Below, one piece after another: positions 49,540 through 57,131 of a stretch of 64,000 bases of DNA. Location: the NCBI RefSeq assembly GCF_041260665.1, contig NZ_JBGCCT010000029.1, positions 86,175 to 150,174 on the forward strand, in the 5' to 3' direction. Below the pieces are notes generated by a model. It saw nothing but the letters and a program-made list of their open reading frames with translations. It was not told where the DNA came from and did no database searches. The stretch is from Catenulispora sp. GP43. GTDB taxonomy: Bacteria; Actinomycetota; Actinomycetes; Streptomycetales; Catenulisporaceae. Numbering within the stretch: the stretch's first letter is position 1; each line of letters starts with the position of its first letter. The position numbers and the translations under genes were made by a program.

Positions 49540-50424
49540 GTGCGGCTGGGGGTCAACGTCCCGAATTTCGGGCCCGCCACGTCGGTGGACGTGCTGGAAC
49601 GCTGGGCACACGTCGCCGAGGGCCTGGGTTTCGACCTGCTGATGATGTCCGATCACGTGCTGGTCACACCGGACTTCGCCGAGCGGTATCCGGCACCGTT
49701 CCACGACCCGTTCACCACGCTCGCGTGGCTGGCCGGCCGCACATCGCGGATTCGGCTGGGCACCACCGTGCTGATCATGCCGTACCGGCAGCCGGCGCTG
49801 ACCGCGCAGATGGCGGCGGGCCTGCACCGGCTGTCGCGCGGTCGCTTCGTGCTCGGCGTGGGCGTCGGCTGGTCGCCGCAGGAGTTCGCGGCGCTCGGCG
49901 TGCCCCGCGAGCACCGCGGCCGGCTGACCGACGAGTACCTGGATGAGATGCACCAGATCTGGGGCGGCGGCATCGAAGGCGTAGCGCCCGCCCTGCTGCC
50001 GGAAGAACTGCCGGGCCCGCCGGTGTGGATCGGCGGCAACAGCGACGCGGGCATCCGGCGCGCGGTGGTGTCCGGCAACGGCTGGCACCCGCTGGGCTTC
50101 ACGATGGACTTCATCGACGGCGCGGTCGGGCGGCTGAAGGCGTTCGCCGACGAGGCCGGGCGCGAGGTGCCGACGCTGGCGCCGCGGATCAAGCTGCGGC
50201 TGACCCCCGAGCCGGTCGCCGACCCGGAGCGCCAGGCCGGCATCGGCACCCTGGAGCAGGTCCTCGACGACCTGGACCGGCTGCGCGCGCTGGGGTCGGA
50301 GATCACGGTGCTGGACCCCTACCACGGGGACCCGGCGGAGCTGGAGCGCCCGGAGGACGCCTGGCGGCAGCTGGCCGTGGTGGCGGCCGCGTGGGAGTCG
50401 TTCGCGGCGCCGACCGCGGTTTGA
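49540..50424 (+). CDS. LLM-class oxidoreductase, probably F420-dependent
   Basis: 294 residues from GTG 49540 (GGAAGG upstream). Barrel motifs: MRLGVNVPNFGPATSVDVLERWAHVAEGLGFDLLMMSDHV, TSRIRLGTTVLIMPYRQPALTAQMAAGLHRLSRGRFVLGVGVGW, HRGRLTDEYLDEMHQIW and PPVWIGGNSDAGIRRAV. This short form resembles the LLM class F420-dependent enzymes common in actinomycetes, but F420 versus FMN cannot be settled by reading. It follows the MBL-Rieske gene by 113 bp in the same direction. A weak GC-rich hairpin (50440-50477) and a 10-bp triplicated repeat come after it. Confidence 0.82.
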   Translation: MRLGVNVPNFGPATSVDVLERWAHVAEGLGFDLLMMSDHVLVTPDFAERYPAPFHDPFTTLAWLAGRTSRIRLGTTVLIMPYRQPALTAQMAAGLHRLSRGRFVLGVGVGWSPQEFAALGVPREHRGRLTDEYLDEMHQIWGGGIEGVAPALLPEELPGPPVWIGGNSDAGIRRAVVSGNGWHPLGFTMDFIDGAVGRLKAFADEAGREVPTLAPRIKLRLTPEPVADPERQAGIGTLEQVLDDLDRLRALGSEITVLDPYHGDPAELERPEDAWRQLAVVAAAWESFAAPTAV

Positions 50425-50439
50425 GAGCACGACGACGGC

Positions 50440-50477
50440 GCCGCCGCCCTCGGCCGTGATGGGGCGAAGGCGGCGGC
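50440..50477. terminator. Weak terminator-like hairpin
   Basis: A 9-bp GCCGCCGCC/GGCGGCGGC stem with a 20-nt loop between the LLM gene and the convergent SDR gene; no T-tract. It overlaps the first unit of a 10-bp CCTGCTCAGA-type triplicated repeat (50477-50506). Confidence 0.35.
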
Positions 50478-50540
50478 CTGCTCGGTCCTGCTCAGACCTG
50501 CTCAGACCTGCTGCCCGCCAGGCAGCTCACACTGCCCCGC

Positions 50541-51260
50541 TCAGGCCGCGACCATCTCGGCCGCCGCCCGCTGCATGGCCGTGACCGGGGCGTCCGCCCA
50601 GCCCGCCGCCAGCGCCGCGGCGAACGGGTCGGGGAAGATGTCCTCGGTGCCGGCGGCCACCGCGGCGAAGATCTCCGCGGCCACCGTGTCCGGCGCGGTC
50701 TTGGGGATGTCCAGGTCCTGCGACATGTCGGTGTCCAGCGGTCCGGCCAGGACCGCGTGCACCTTGATCCCCTTCGGCGCCAGCAGCGCCCGCAGCACCT
50801 GCGTGAAGGAGTACGCCGCCGCCTTCGAGATCGAGTAGGCGGGCAGCATCGGCACCGCGGCGACCGAGGTGGTGGACAGCACGTTCACCAGGGTGCCGCG
50901 CGAGGAGGTGAGGTGGTGCCGGAAGGCGTGCGAGACGTCATAGGGCCCGTAGAGGTTGACCGCGAGCATCCGGTCCAGCTCCTCGCGGTCGTCGATCTGC
51001 GCGTAGGAGGCCACGCCGGCGTTGTTGACCAGGACGTCCAGCTCCTCGACGGCCTTGGCCGCGAGCTCGATCTGGTCGACGTCGGTGATGTCCAGCCGCA
51101 GCGGGACGACGCGCTCGTCGGGATGCGCCGCCGGGTTGCGGGCCCCGGCGTAGACCCGCCGGGCGCCCCGGTCCAGGGCCGCGTCCACCAGGGACCGGCC
51201 CAGGCCCCGGCTGGATCCGGTGACCAGGACGGTCTTGCCGGTGAGGAAGTCGTTCGACAT
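50541..51260 (-). CDS. Short-chain dehydrogenase/reductase (SDR)
   Basis: 239 residues, classical SDR size. TGSSRGLGRSL (nucleotide-binding TGxxxGxG), LDITDVDQIELAAKA (Asp for adenine binding), LVNNAGVASYAQ, the catalytic Ser in VLSTTSVAAV and YSISK (Tyr-x3-Lys). Arg in the first motif suggests NADP(H) preference. SDRs of this kind reduce small ketones or aldehydes; the substrate is not readable. It is divergent from the ECF sigma gene across a region with a large inverted repeat, so its expression may be tied to that sigma factor. Confidence 0.9.
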   Translation of the reverse strand: MSNDFLTGKTVLVTGSSRGLGRSLVDAALDRGARRVYAGARNPAAHPDERVVPLRLDITDVDQIELAAKAVEELDVLVNNAGVASYAQIDDREELDRMLAVNLYGPYDVSHAFRHHLTSSRGTLVNVLSTTSVAAVPMLPAYSISKAAAYSFTQVLRALLAPKGIKVHAVLAGPLDTDMSQDLDIPKTAPDTVAAEIFAAVAAGTEDIFPDPFAAALAAGWADAPVTAMQRAAAEMVAA

Positions 51261-51315
51261 GGTGTCTCACTCCGATCGGAGTCGGTTTTTCGCTGACACC
51301 TCCACTGACCCGGCG

Positions 51316-51359
51316 GCGGCGGAAAACTGGGTGGCCGCGGACCGCCCAGTTTCCGCCGC
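51316..51359. promoter_or_regulatory. Large inverted repeat between divergent SDR and sigma-factor genes
   Basis: Left arm GCGGCGGAAAACTGGGTGG (51316-51334) and right arm CCGCCCAGTTTCCGCCGC (51342-51359) are complementary except for one extra A and one G-T. Each arm contains a GGAAA(A)CTGG-type core resembling an ECF -35 element, on opposite strands. This suggests either a divergent sigma-dependent promoter pair or a repressor site. Confidence 0.5.
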
Positions 51360-51413
51360 TGCCGGTGTCTGAACAGGTGAGCGCTCCTACGGGCGTGAGC
51401 ATGAGGAGAGGTG

Positions 51414-52433
51414 ATGGACGCCGTGGAGATGTCGGCCGACCTGCTACAGCGCGCCCGGTCCGGCGACCGGGACGCCTTCGCCGAACTGGTCGGGCCCTAT
51501 CGGGGCGAGCTGCACCTGCTGTGCTACCGGATGCTCGGTTCCTTCCAGGACGCCGAGGACACCCTGCAGGAGGTGCTGCTGGCGGCGTGGCTCGGGCTGG
51601 CCGGGTTCGAGGAGCGCTCCTCGCTGCGGACGTGGCTGCACCGCATCGCCACGAACCGGTGCCTCAACACACTGCGCTCGGCCGGACGGCGGCCGCAGCC
51701 CGCGGCCGCCTTCCCCGCGCCGGTGCCGGAGCCCTCGGCGCACAACGAGGTGCTGTGGCTCCAGCCCTACCCGGACCTGCTGCTCGACCGGCTGCCCGAC
51801 GGGGAGCCCGGGCCGGAGGCCAGGTACGAGTCGGCCGAGGCGATCTCCTTGGCGTTCCTGACCGCGTTGCAGCTGCTGCCGCCGAATCAGCGTGCGGTAT
51901 TGCTGCTGCGGGACGTGCTCGGCTACCGCGCGGCCGAGGTCGCCGACCTGCTGGGCCTGACGGAGAGCGCGGTGACGAGCGCGTTGAAGCGGGCACGCGC
52001 CACCCTGGACGCGACGGCGCGGGGGCCGGAGCGTCCAGGGCCGGTGCCCGGCAGTCCGCTAGAGCGGGAGCTGACCGAGCGGTTCGTCGCGGCGTTCACG
52101 TCGCACGACGTCGACGCGCTCCTGGCCCTGATGACCGAGGACGTCTGGATCCGGATGCCTCCCATGCCGTTCGAGTACCACGGATCGGAGAACGTCCGCC
52201 GCTTCTTCACGGCCATCGAGGCGCACCGCCGCGCGATCTGCCGCCTGGTGCCGACGCGCGCCAACGGGCAGCCGGCGTGGGGCGAGTACGCGCTGGACCG
52301 GGTGACCGACAAGCTGCACTGCGTCGGGATCCTGGTGGCGCGGTACTCCGGGGACCGGGTCGACGAGCTGACGCACTTCGAGGCGGGGGTGGCGGCGTCG
52401 TTCGGGCTGCCTCGGGTGCTGGAGGCCGATTAG
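51414..52433 (+). CDS. ECF sigma factor with C-terminal SnoaL-like domain (SigG-like)
   Basis: 339 residues from ATG 51414 behind AGGAGAG. Sigma region 2 is at about 10-75 (DAFAELVGPYRGELHLLCYRMLGSFQDAEDTLQEVLLAAWLGLAGF, SSLRTWLHRIATNRCLN). A Pro-rich linker leads to sigma region 4 at about 150-205 (LPPNQRAVLLLRDVLGYRAAEVADLLGLTESAVTSALKRARATLDA). The last ~130 residues form a SnoaL/NTF2-like domain (ERFVAAFTSHDVDALLALMTEDVWIRMPP). Such C-terminal extensions occur in SigG/SigJ-like ECF groups and act in place of an anti-sigma factor. No anti-sigma gene is present. The divergent SDR gene is the obvious candidate target. Confidence 0.88.
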   Translation: MDAVEMSADLLQRARSGDRDAFAELVGPYRGELHLLCYRMLGSFQDAEDTLQEVLLAAWLGLAGFEERSSLRTWLHRIATNRCLNTLRSAGRRPQPAAAFPAPVPEPSAHNEVLWLQPYPDLLLDRLPDGEPGPEARYESAEAISLAFLTALQLLPPNQRAVLLLRDVLGYRAAEVADLLGLTESAVTSALKRARATLDATARGPERPGPVPGSPLERELTERFVAAFTSHDVDALLALMTEDVWIRMPPMPFEYHGSENVRRFFTAIEAHRRAICRLVPTRANGQPAWGEYALDRVTDKLHCVGILVARYSGDRVDELTHFEAGVAASFGLPRVLEAD

Positions 52434-52456
52434 CCGGTCAGCCGGTCAGCCGGTCA
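52433..52456. repeat. Tandem repeat, 8-bp GCCGGTCA x3, bridging two stop codons
   Basis: The first unit begins at the last base of the sigma gene stop (TAG 52431-52433) and the third unit contains the stop of the convergent DUF2236 gene (TCA 52454-52456). Confidence 0.9.
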
Positions 52457-53392
52457 GCCCTGCGACGCACCCGGCGCCGTCCGCCAGCCGAGGTGCTGGC
52501 GGGGCGGCGTCAGCCCCATGCGCGCGTAGGCGGTCCCGACGATCTCCGAAGGCTCCATCGCCCAGCGCAGCGTGCGGCCCGCGGCCTGGGCCAGGGGGCG
52601 GTCGACGAGCAGTCGGACGGCGTCGGGGCGTCCCAGCCGGAGCGGGTCGCGGGCCCAGTCCGGGAGCAGCGCCGAGGCGCCGTTCATCAGGACCCGGACG
52701 GCGACTCGCTCCCGGGGGTTGGCGCCGAAACGCCGGATGAAGTGGATCCCCTCGATCGCCGCCTCGGTGGCCTGGAGCTCCGGCTGCATGTCCCGCAGGT
52801 AGGTCGCGACCTCGGCGGCCGACTCGGGGACGTCCCGCGCGCCGAGCATCCGCGCCGGGACCGCGACCTCGCGGTAGTAGCGGTCACGCTCGGCGGCGGT
52901 GAGGGGCGGGGCGCCGAAGCGCTCGTAGCCGGCCAGGAAGCAGCGGACCTCGGCGACGTGGACCCAGGTCAGCAGGTGCGGGTCGGCGGCGCTGTAGGGG
53001 CGGCCGTCGGGGGCGGTGCCGTTGATGTGGGGGTGGACGCGCTCGCGGACGTGCGCGACCGCCGCCTCGGCGACCTCGGTGGAGCCGAAGGTCGTCGACA
53101 GGACGTAGGCGACGGTCCGGTTCAGCCGGGTCAGCGGGTCGGTGCGGAAGTCGGAGTGCTGATCTACGCCGGCCATCGCCAGCGGGTGCAGCGACTGGAG
53201 CATCAACGAGGCGAAGCCGCCCATGAGCATGCCCGGGGCGTCGGAGTGCACGCGCCAGGTCACCGCGCCGGGCCCGAACAGGCCGGGGTCGCCGGGCGGG
53301 CTGGAGTAGCGCTCCTTCAGGCGCAGACCGCCGGAGCCGTGCACGCTGGCGTTCAGCTCACGCCGGACGTACGCCTTGAGCCTTGCCGTCAT
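52454..53392 (-). CDS. DUF2236 (MpaB/latex-clearing-protein-like) oxygenase family protein
   Basis: 312 residues. The family's helical core is readable: GLFGPGAVTWRVHSDAPGMLMGGFASLMLQSLHPLAMAGVDQHSDF, LNRTVAYVLSTTFGSTEVAEAAVAHVRERVHPHINGTAPDGRPYSA, and PHLLTWVHVAEVRCFLAGYERFG. Conserved His residues in these helices correspond to the haem-binding environment of MpaB and latex-clearing Lcp enzymes. Many actinobacterial members are of unknown function and may act on lipophilic or isoprenoid substrates. The gene is divergent from a PPOX F420-type gene, and a KstR-like palindrome lies between the starts. Confidence 0.85.
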   Translation of the reverse strand: MTARLKAYVRRELNASVHGSGGLRLKERYSSPPGDPGLFGPGAVTWRVHSDAPGMLMGGFASLMLQSLHPLAMAGVDQHSDFRTDPLTRLNRTVAYVLSTTFGSTEVAEAAVAHVRERVHPHINGTAPDGRPYSAADPHLLTWVHVAEVRCFLAGYERFGAPPLTAAERDRYYREVAVPARMLGARDVPESAAEVATYLRDMQPELQATEAAIEGIHFIRRFGANPRERVAVRVLMNGASALLPDWARDPLRLGRPDAVRLLVDRPLAQAAGRTLRWAMEPSEIVGTAYARMGLTPPRQHLGWRTAPGASQG

Positions 53393-53396
53393 CGAT

Positions 53397-53410
53397 CGAA
53401 ACCTGTTCTA
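53397..53410. promoter_or_regulatory. KstR-like operator (one mismatch)
   Basis: CGAAACCTGTTCTA fits the KstR consensus TnnAACnnGTTnnA except for the first base (C for T). It sits in the 27-bp gap between the divergent DUF2236 and PPOX genes, 10 bp before the PPOX start. See also the perfect site at 54747-54760. Confidence 0.4.
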
Positions 53411-53419
53411 CTTTTCGCC

Positions 53420-53875
53420 ATGAGCCAGCGGGACCGCATCCGGATGTCCGATGATGAGATCGAAACCTTTTTCGCCGCGGGGCGCAAGCTCCAGATCGCC
53501 TCGGCGAACGCCGACGGCACGCCGCACCTGGTGACCATGTACTACGCGCTGCTGGACGGCGACCTGGCGTTCTGGACGTACGGCAAGTCCCAGAAGGCGG
53601 TGAACCTGCGGCGCGACCCCCGGATCACGTGTCTGCTCGAAGACGGTATCGCCTACAACGAGCTGCGCGGCGTCACCGTGTACGGCGAGGTCGAGCTGAT
53701 CGAGGACTACGACCGGGTCGTCGCCTTCGGCATGTCCCTGACCGCCCGCTACCCCGAGGTCTTCGGCGCCGACGCCGAGGCGATGCGGCCCTTCGTCGAG
53801 CAGCAGGCGCACAAGCGTGCGGTGGTGCGGGTGCGCGCCAAGCGCACCGCGTCGTGGGACCACTCGAAGATGTGA
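53420..53875 (+). CDS. PPOX-class F420-dependent oxidoreductase (split-barrel flavoprotein)
   Basis: 151 residues from ATG 53420. The split-barrel pattern is LQIASANADGTPHLVTMYYALLDGDLAFWTYGKSQKAVNLRRDPRITCLLED followed by LRGVTVYGEVELIEDYD. The C-terminal helix region ends HKRAVVRVRAKRTASWDHSKM. This corresponds to the PPOX/FDOR family (F420- or FMN-binding) that in actinobacteria includes F420H2-dependent reductases and Ddn-like proteins. WDHSKM near the end is a common closing motif. It is likely co-controlled with the divergent DUF2236 gene through the KstR-like site. Confidence 0.88.
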   Translation: MSQRDRIRMSDDEIETFFAAGRKLQIASANADGTPHLVTMYYALLDGDLAFWTYGKSQKAVNLRRDPRITCLLEDGIAYNELRGVTVYGEVELIEDYDRVVAFGMSLTARYPEVFGADAEAMRPFVEQQAHKRAVVRVRAKRTASWDHSKM

Positions 53876-53928
53876 GGTAGCGGCATGGGTGTGAGGTAGC
53901 GGCAGGGGTGTGAGCTAGCGGCGGGCGG
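53872..53928. repeat. Tandem repeat, 19-bp unit x3, overlapping two stop codons
   Basis: Units begin at 53872, 53891 and 53910 (GTGAGGTAGCGGC core). The first contains the PPOX stop TGA (53873-53875) and the third contains the stop of the convergent DUF5336-like gene (CTA 53915-53917). Confidence 0.9.
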
Positions 53929-54595
53929 CGATCACTCCGGCGTCGACCAGGTACGCCAGCCAGGCCACCACGAACTGCACCGCGCCGAAGACGACGAACA
54001 GCGTCTGCAGGTCGCCGGCCCCGTCCGAGCTGATGGCGGAGAGCACGAGCGTGACGAAGATGGCGGTGGTGATCAGCGCCGGCAGCACGCCCGGCGCCCG
54101 CTCGTGCGGCAGGAACTCGCGCACCGCGACCAGCCCGGCCAGGAAGAACATGGTCGGGGCCAGGGCGAAGACGGCGACGGCAGCCTTGTACAGGTTCATG
54201 GAGTCGCCGCCGCCCGCACTGACGTAGCCGAGGAACAGGTTGATCACGCCGAGGGCCGCGACGCAGAGGTACAGCAGCTTGCCGAGCGGGACGGTGAGGG
54301 TGGCCCGCGGCGGGGGCTGGTGGTTCGGCGCGTGCGGCGGCGGCGTGGTGTGGTGCGGCGGGCCCTGATACTCGGTCTGCGGCTGGTAGGGCGGTTGAGT
54401 CTGGGCGGGCGGCGCTTGACTCGCGACCGGCTGGCTCGGCGGCCGGCTCGGCGCACCGGGCTGCGGACTGCCGGCTGCCGGCTGGGCCGGCTGGCTCGGC
54501 GCGTTCGGCGGGGGCGGCGGCTGGCTCGCGGCAGGCTGACTTGGCGCGTTCGGCTGCGGTACCGAATCCCCGTTCGCTCCGCTCTGCGTGCTCAT
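53915..54595 (-). CDS. Proline-rich membrane protein, DUF5336 (34-kDa antigen-like)
   Basis: 226 residues from ATG 54595 (GGAGAG upstream). The N-terminal ~100 residues are Pro/Gln/Ala/Ser-rich (PSQPAASQPPPPPN and similar) and the rest is a four-helix membrane domain (GKLLYLCVAALGVINLFLGYV, AVAVFALAPTMFFLAGLVAV, ALITTAIFVTLVLSAI, LFVVFGAVQFVVAWLAYLVDAGVIAARR). The last helix and its VxxGxI ending match the mycobacterial 34-kDa antigen family (DUF5336), except that the Pro-rich part is N-terminal here. Function unknown; possibly envelope-related. It is divergent from the acyl-CoA dehydrogenase gene with 174 bp between starts. Confidence 0.75.
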   Translation of the reverse strand: MSTQSGANGDSVPQPNAPSQPAASQPPPPPNAPSQPAQPAAGSPQPGAPSRPPSQPVASQAPPAQTQPPYQPQTEYQGPPHHTTPPPHAPNHQPPPRATLTVPLGKLLYLCVAALGVINLFLGYVSAGGGDSMNLYKAAVAVFALAPTMFFLAGLVAVREFLPHERAPGVLPALITTAIFVTLVLSAISSDGAGDLQTLFVVFGAVQFVVAWLAYLVDAGVIAARR

Positions 54596-54746
54596 CAGCT
54601 CTCCGTTCCCAGATCGGCGGCGCTCCGGCCACGTCCTCCGACTCCTCAGCCGACCAGCCCCGCCCCTTGATCGCCCTTGCTCAAAGCCGTTCGGGCGACC
54701 CGCCGCACCGATCTGATGATCCATCAGAAACCCTTGCCATCGCAGA

Positions 54747-54760
54747 TGGAACACGTTCTA
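54747..54760. promoter_or_regulatory. KstR-type operator of the fadE-fadE-fadD operon
   Basis: TGGAACACGTTCTA matches TnnAACnnGTTnnA perfectly. It ends 9 bp before the ATG at 54770, so it would overlap the promoter or the start of a very short leader. KstR represses steroid-degradation genes in mycobacteria and Rhodococcus until a steroid CoA-thioester binds. Confidence 0.65.
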
Positions 54761-54769
54761 ATTCACCTC

Positions 54770-55960
54770 ATGCGGATCGCGTATACCGAGGCGCAGGCGC
54801 AGCTGCGCGACACTCTCCGCGCCTACTTCACCGAACTGGTCACCCCCGAGGTCGCCGAGGAGATGTCCACCGGCGAGTTCGGCGGGCCGCGCAGCCGCGA
54901 GGCGGTGCGGCAGATGGGCCGCGACGGCTGGTTGGGCGTCGGATGGCCCAAGGAGTACGGCGGGCAGGGGTTCACTCCCGTCGAACAGTTCGTGTTCTTC
55001 GACGAGGCACAGCGGGCCGGGGCGCCGGTGCCGTTCCTCACCATCAACGCGGTCGGCCCGGCGATCATGCGCTTCGGGACCGACAAGCAGAAGGCGGAGA
55101 TCCTCCCGCGCATCCTGGCCGGGGAGTGCATGTTCGCCATCGGCTACTCCGAGCCGGACTCAGGGACCGACCTGGCCAGTCTGAAGACGCGCGCGGTGCT
55201 GGAGCCGGACGGGAAGCACTACCTGGTCAACGGACAGAAGATCTTCACCTCGCTGTCCGACCACGCCGACTACGTCTGGCTGGCCTGCCGCACCGATCCC
55301 GAGGCGCCGCAGCGGACCGGCAAGAAGCACAAGGGCATCTCGATCCTGATGGTCCCGACCTCGGATCCGGGCTTCACCTACACGCCGATCCACACCATCG
55401 GCGAGGCCTCCACCTACGCCACCTACTACACCGACCTGCGGGTGCCGGCCGAGAACGTCATCGGCGAGCCCGGCGAGGGCTGGCGGGTGATCACCACGCA
55501 GCTCAACCACGAGCGGGTGGCGCTGTGCTCGTCGGGGTCGCTGGAGCGGCCGTTCATCGAAGTGGTCGAGTGGGCCCGGCAGACCAAGCTGGCCGACGGC
55601 ACCCGCGTCATCGACCGGGAGTGGGTCCGCGTGCACCTGGCCCGCATCCAGGCCAAGCTCGCGGCGCTGCGGCTGTTCAACTGGAAGGTCGCCGCCTCCG
55701 CGGAACTCGACGTCGCCGACGCCTCGGCCACCAAGGTCTGGGGCACCGAGCTCTACTGCGAGGCGTACGGCCTGCTGCTGGAAGTGCTCGGCGCTGCCGG
55801 CGCGCTGAAGAAGGAATCCCCCGGCGCCCTGCTGGCCGGCCGGGTCGAGCGCGCCTACCGCGGGGTGCTGATCCTCACCTTCGGCGGCGGCACTAACGAG
55901 ATCCAGCGCGACCTGATCGCCCTGTTCGGGCTGAACATGCCCCGCATCCCCCGCCACTAG
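54770..55960 (+). CDS. Acyl-CoA dehydrogenase, FadE26/ChsE4-like subunit
   Basis: 396 residues from ATG 54770 (MRIAYTEAQ), the expected N-terminus; longer frames would run through the operator. The dehydrogenase fold is clear (MFAIGYSEPDSGTDLASLKTRAVLE, YLVNGQKIFTSLSDHADYVWLACRT, YYTDLRVPAENVIGEPGEGWRVITTQLNHERVALCSSGS). The C-terminal motif is GGGTNEIQRDLIALFGLNMPR, with Gly where classical enzymes have the catalytic Glu. The next gene is a second, shorter dehydrogenase. This arrangement is the alpha2beta2 ACAD pair of steroid side-chain beta-oxidation (ChsE4-ChsE5, FadE26-FadE27), in which each chain carries only part of the active site. It oxidises a steroid or branched-chain acyl-CoA to the 2-enoyl-CoA. 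Likely operon with 56001-58754. Confidence 0.88.
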   Translation: MRIAYTEAQAQLRDTLRAYFTELVTPEVAEEMSTGEFGGPRSREAVRQMGRDGWLGVGWPKEYGGQGFTPVEQFVFFDEAQRAGAPVPFLTINAVGPAIMRFGTDKQKAEILPRILAGECMFAIGYSEPDSGTDLASLKTRAVLEPDGKHYLVNGQKIFTSLSDHADYVWLACRTDPEAPQRTGKKHKGISILMVPTSDPGFTYTPIHTIGEASTYATYYTDLRVPAENVIGEPGEGWRVITTQLNHERVALCSSGSLERPFIEVVEWARQTKLADGTRVIDREWVRVHLARIQAKLAALRLFNWKVAASAELDVADASATKVWGTELYCEAYGLLLEVLGAAGALKKESPGALLAGRVERAYRGVLILTFGGGTNEIQRDLIALFGLNMPRIPRH

Positions 55961-56000
55961 ACACCGAGAACCCGAGACACCAGGAGCCCAGGAGCCCGCC

Positions 56001-57122
56001 ATGGATTTCCAGCTGACCGAGGATCAGCGGGCGCTGGTCGACCTCGTCGACCAGATCCTCGCCGACCACTGCGGCAACGAGCGTCTGGCCGAGTTGGAGA
56101 AGGAGGCGCGGGGCAGCGGCATCGGCTCCGTGCACGACGCGCGGGCCTGGCGCGCGCTGGCCGGCGCCGGAGCGGTGTCCGCGCTGCTGCCCGACGACGG
56201 CGACCTGGGCATCATGGGGCTGGCGCTGCTCGCCGAGGCCGCGGGGAGGCACACCGCGTACGTCCCGGTGGTGGCGGCGATCGCGCTCGGCGCGCTGCCC
56301 CTGGCCCGCTTCGGCGGCGCCGCGGACCTGCTCGCCGACGCCGCCTCAGGCGCCAAGCTGGTCACGGCCGCCTTGGAGGAGCCCGGGGAGCCCGACTCCC
56401 TGATCACCACCGCGCGGCGGGGCGAGGACGGCGCCTTCGTCCTGGACGGCGCGAAGGTCATGGTCCCGTACGGCGACCTGGCCGACGCCATCCTGGTCCC
56501 GGCCGTATTGGACGACGTGCCGGCGCTGTTCGTCGTCCCGCGCTCGGCGCTCACGGTGACCCCGCTGCTGGCCACCGGGCGGCAGCCGTACGCCGACCTG
56601 GACCTGGACGCGGTGACCGTGCCGGCCGAAGCGCTGCTGGCGCGCGGTACCGAAGCGCTGGACTGGCTGCGCGACCTGGGCACCGTGGCCTACGCCGCCG
56701 AGGCCTCCGGCGTGTGCGCCGAAGCGGTCGCCATGACCGCGCGCTACACCAGCACCCGCAAGCAGTTCGGCGAGCCGATCGCCTCGTTCCAGGCCGTGGC
56801 CCAGCGCGCCGCCGACGCCTTCATCAGCGCCGAGGCCCTGCGCCTGTGCGTGCTGCACGCGGCCTGGTTGATGGACGACGCCGCGCGCGGCGGCCACTCC
56901 GCCTCCGCTGCGGACGTCTCCGCTGACGTCGCTATAGCGAAGTTCCACGCAGGGGACGCCGGATCGCGCGTCCTACACGCCGCGCAGCATCTGCACGGCG
57001 GGATCGGTGTGGACACCGACTACCCGCTGCACCGCTACTTCGTCCGGGGCCAGCAGATCGAGCAGACCCTCGGCACCGCCACCCGGCAGCTTCTCCGCAT
57101 CGGCGCACACCTCGCAGAGTAA
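56001..57122 (+). CDS. Acyl-CoA dehydrogenase, FadE27/ChsE5-like subunit
   Basis: 373 residues, the same length as mycobacterial FadE27. The N-terminus (MDFQLTEDQRALVDLVDQILADHCG) and the central beta domain are shorter and less conserved than in 54770-55960. FAD contacts include AASGAKLVTAALEEPGEPDSL and YAAEASGVCAEAVAMTARYTSTRKQFGEPIASFQAVAQRAADAF. The end is AQHLHGGIGVDTDYPLHRYFVRGQQIEQTLGTATRQLLRIG, which resembles FadE27. It is the expected partner subunit of the preceding gene, 40 bp downstream; the fadD gene follows after 9 bp. Confidence 0.87.
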   Translation: MDFQLTEDQRALVDLVDQILADHCGNERLAELEKEARGSGIGSVHDARAWRALAGAGAVSALLPDDGDLGIMGLALLAEAAGRHTAYVPVVAAIALGALPLARFGGAADLLADAASGAKLVTAALEEPGEPDSLITTARRGEDGAFVLDGAKVMVPYGDLADAILVPAVLDDVPALFVVPRSALTVTPLLATGRQPYADLDLDAVTVPAEALLARGTEALDWLRDLGTVAYAAEASGVCAEAVAMTARYTSTRKQFGEPIASFQAVAQRAADAFISAEALRLCVLHAAWLMDDAARGGHSASAADVSADVAIAKFHAGDAGSRVLHAAQHLHGGIGVDTDYPLHRYFVRGQQIEQTLGTATRQLLRIGAHLAE

Positions 57123-57131
57123 GGACTCCCC

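Noticed and set aside
51365..53875. 836-codon plus-strand frame across the sigma factor, DUF2236 and PPOX genes
   Set aside because: Only its last 151 codons (53420-53875) are a real gene; the rest is Arg/Gly/Ala-rich shadow sequence overlapping two clear genes.
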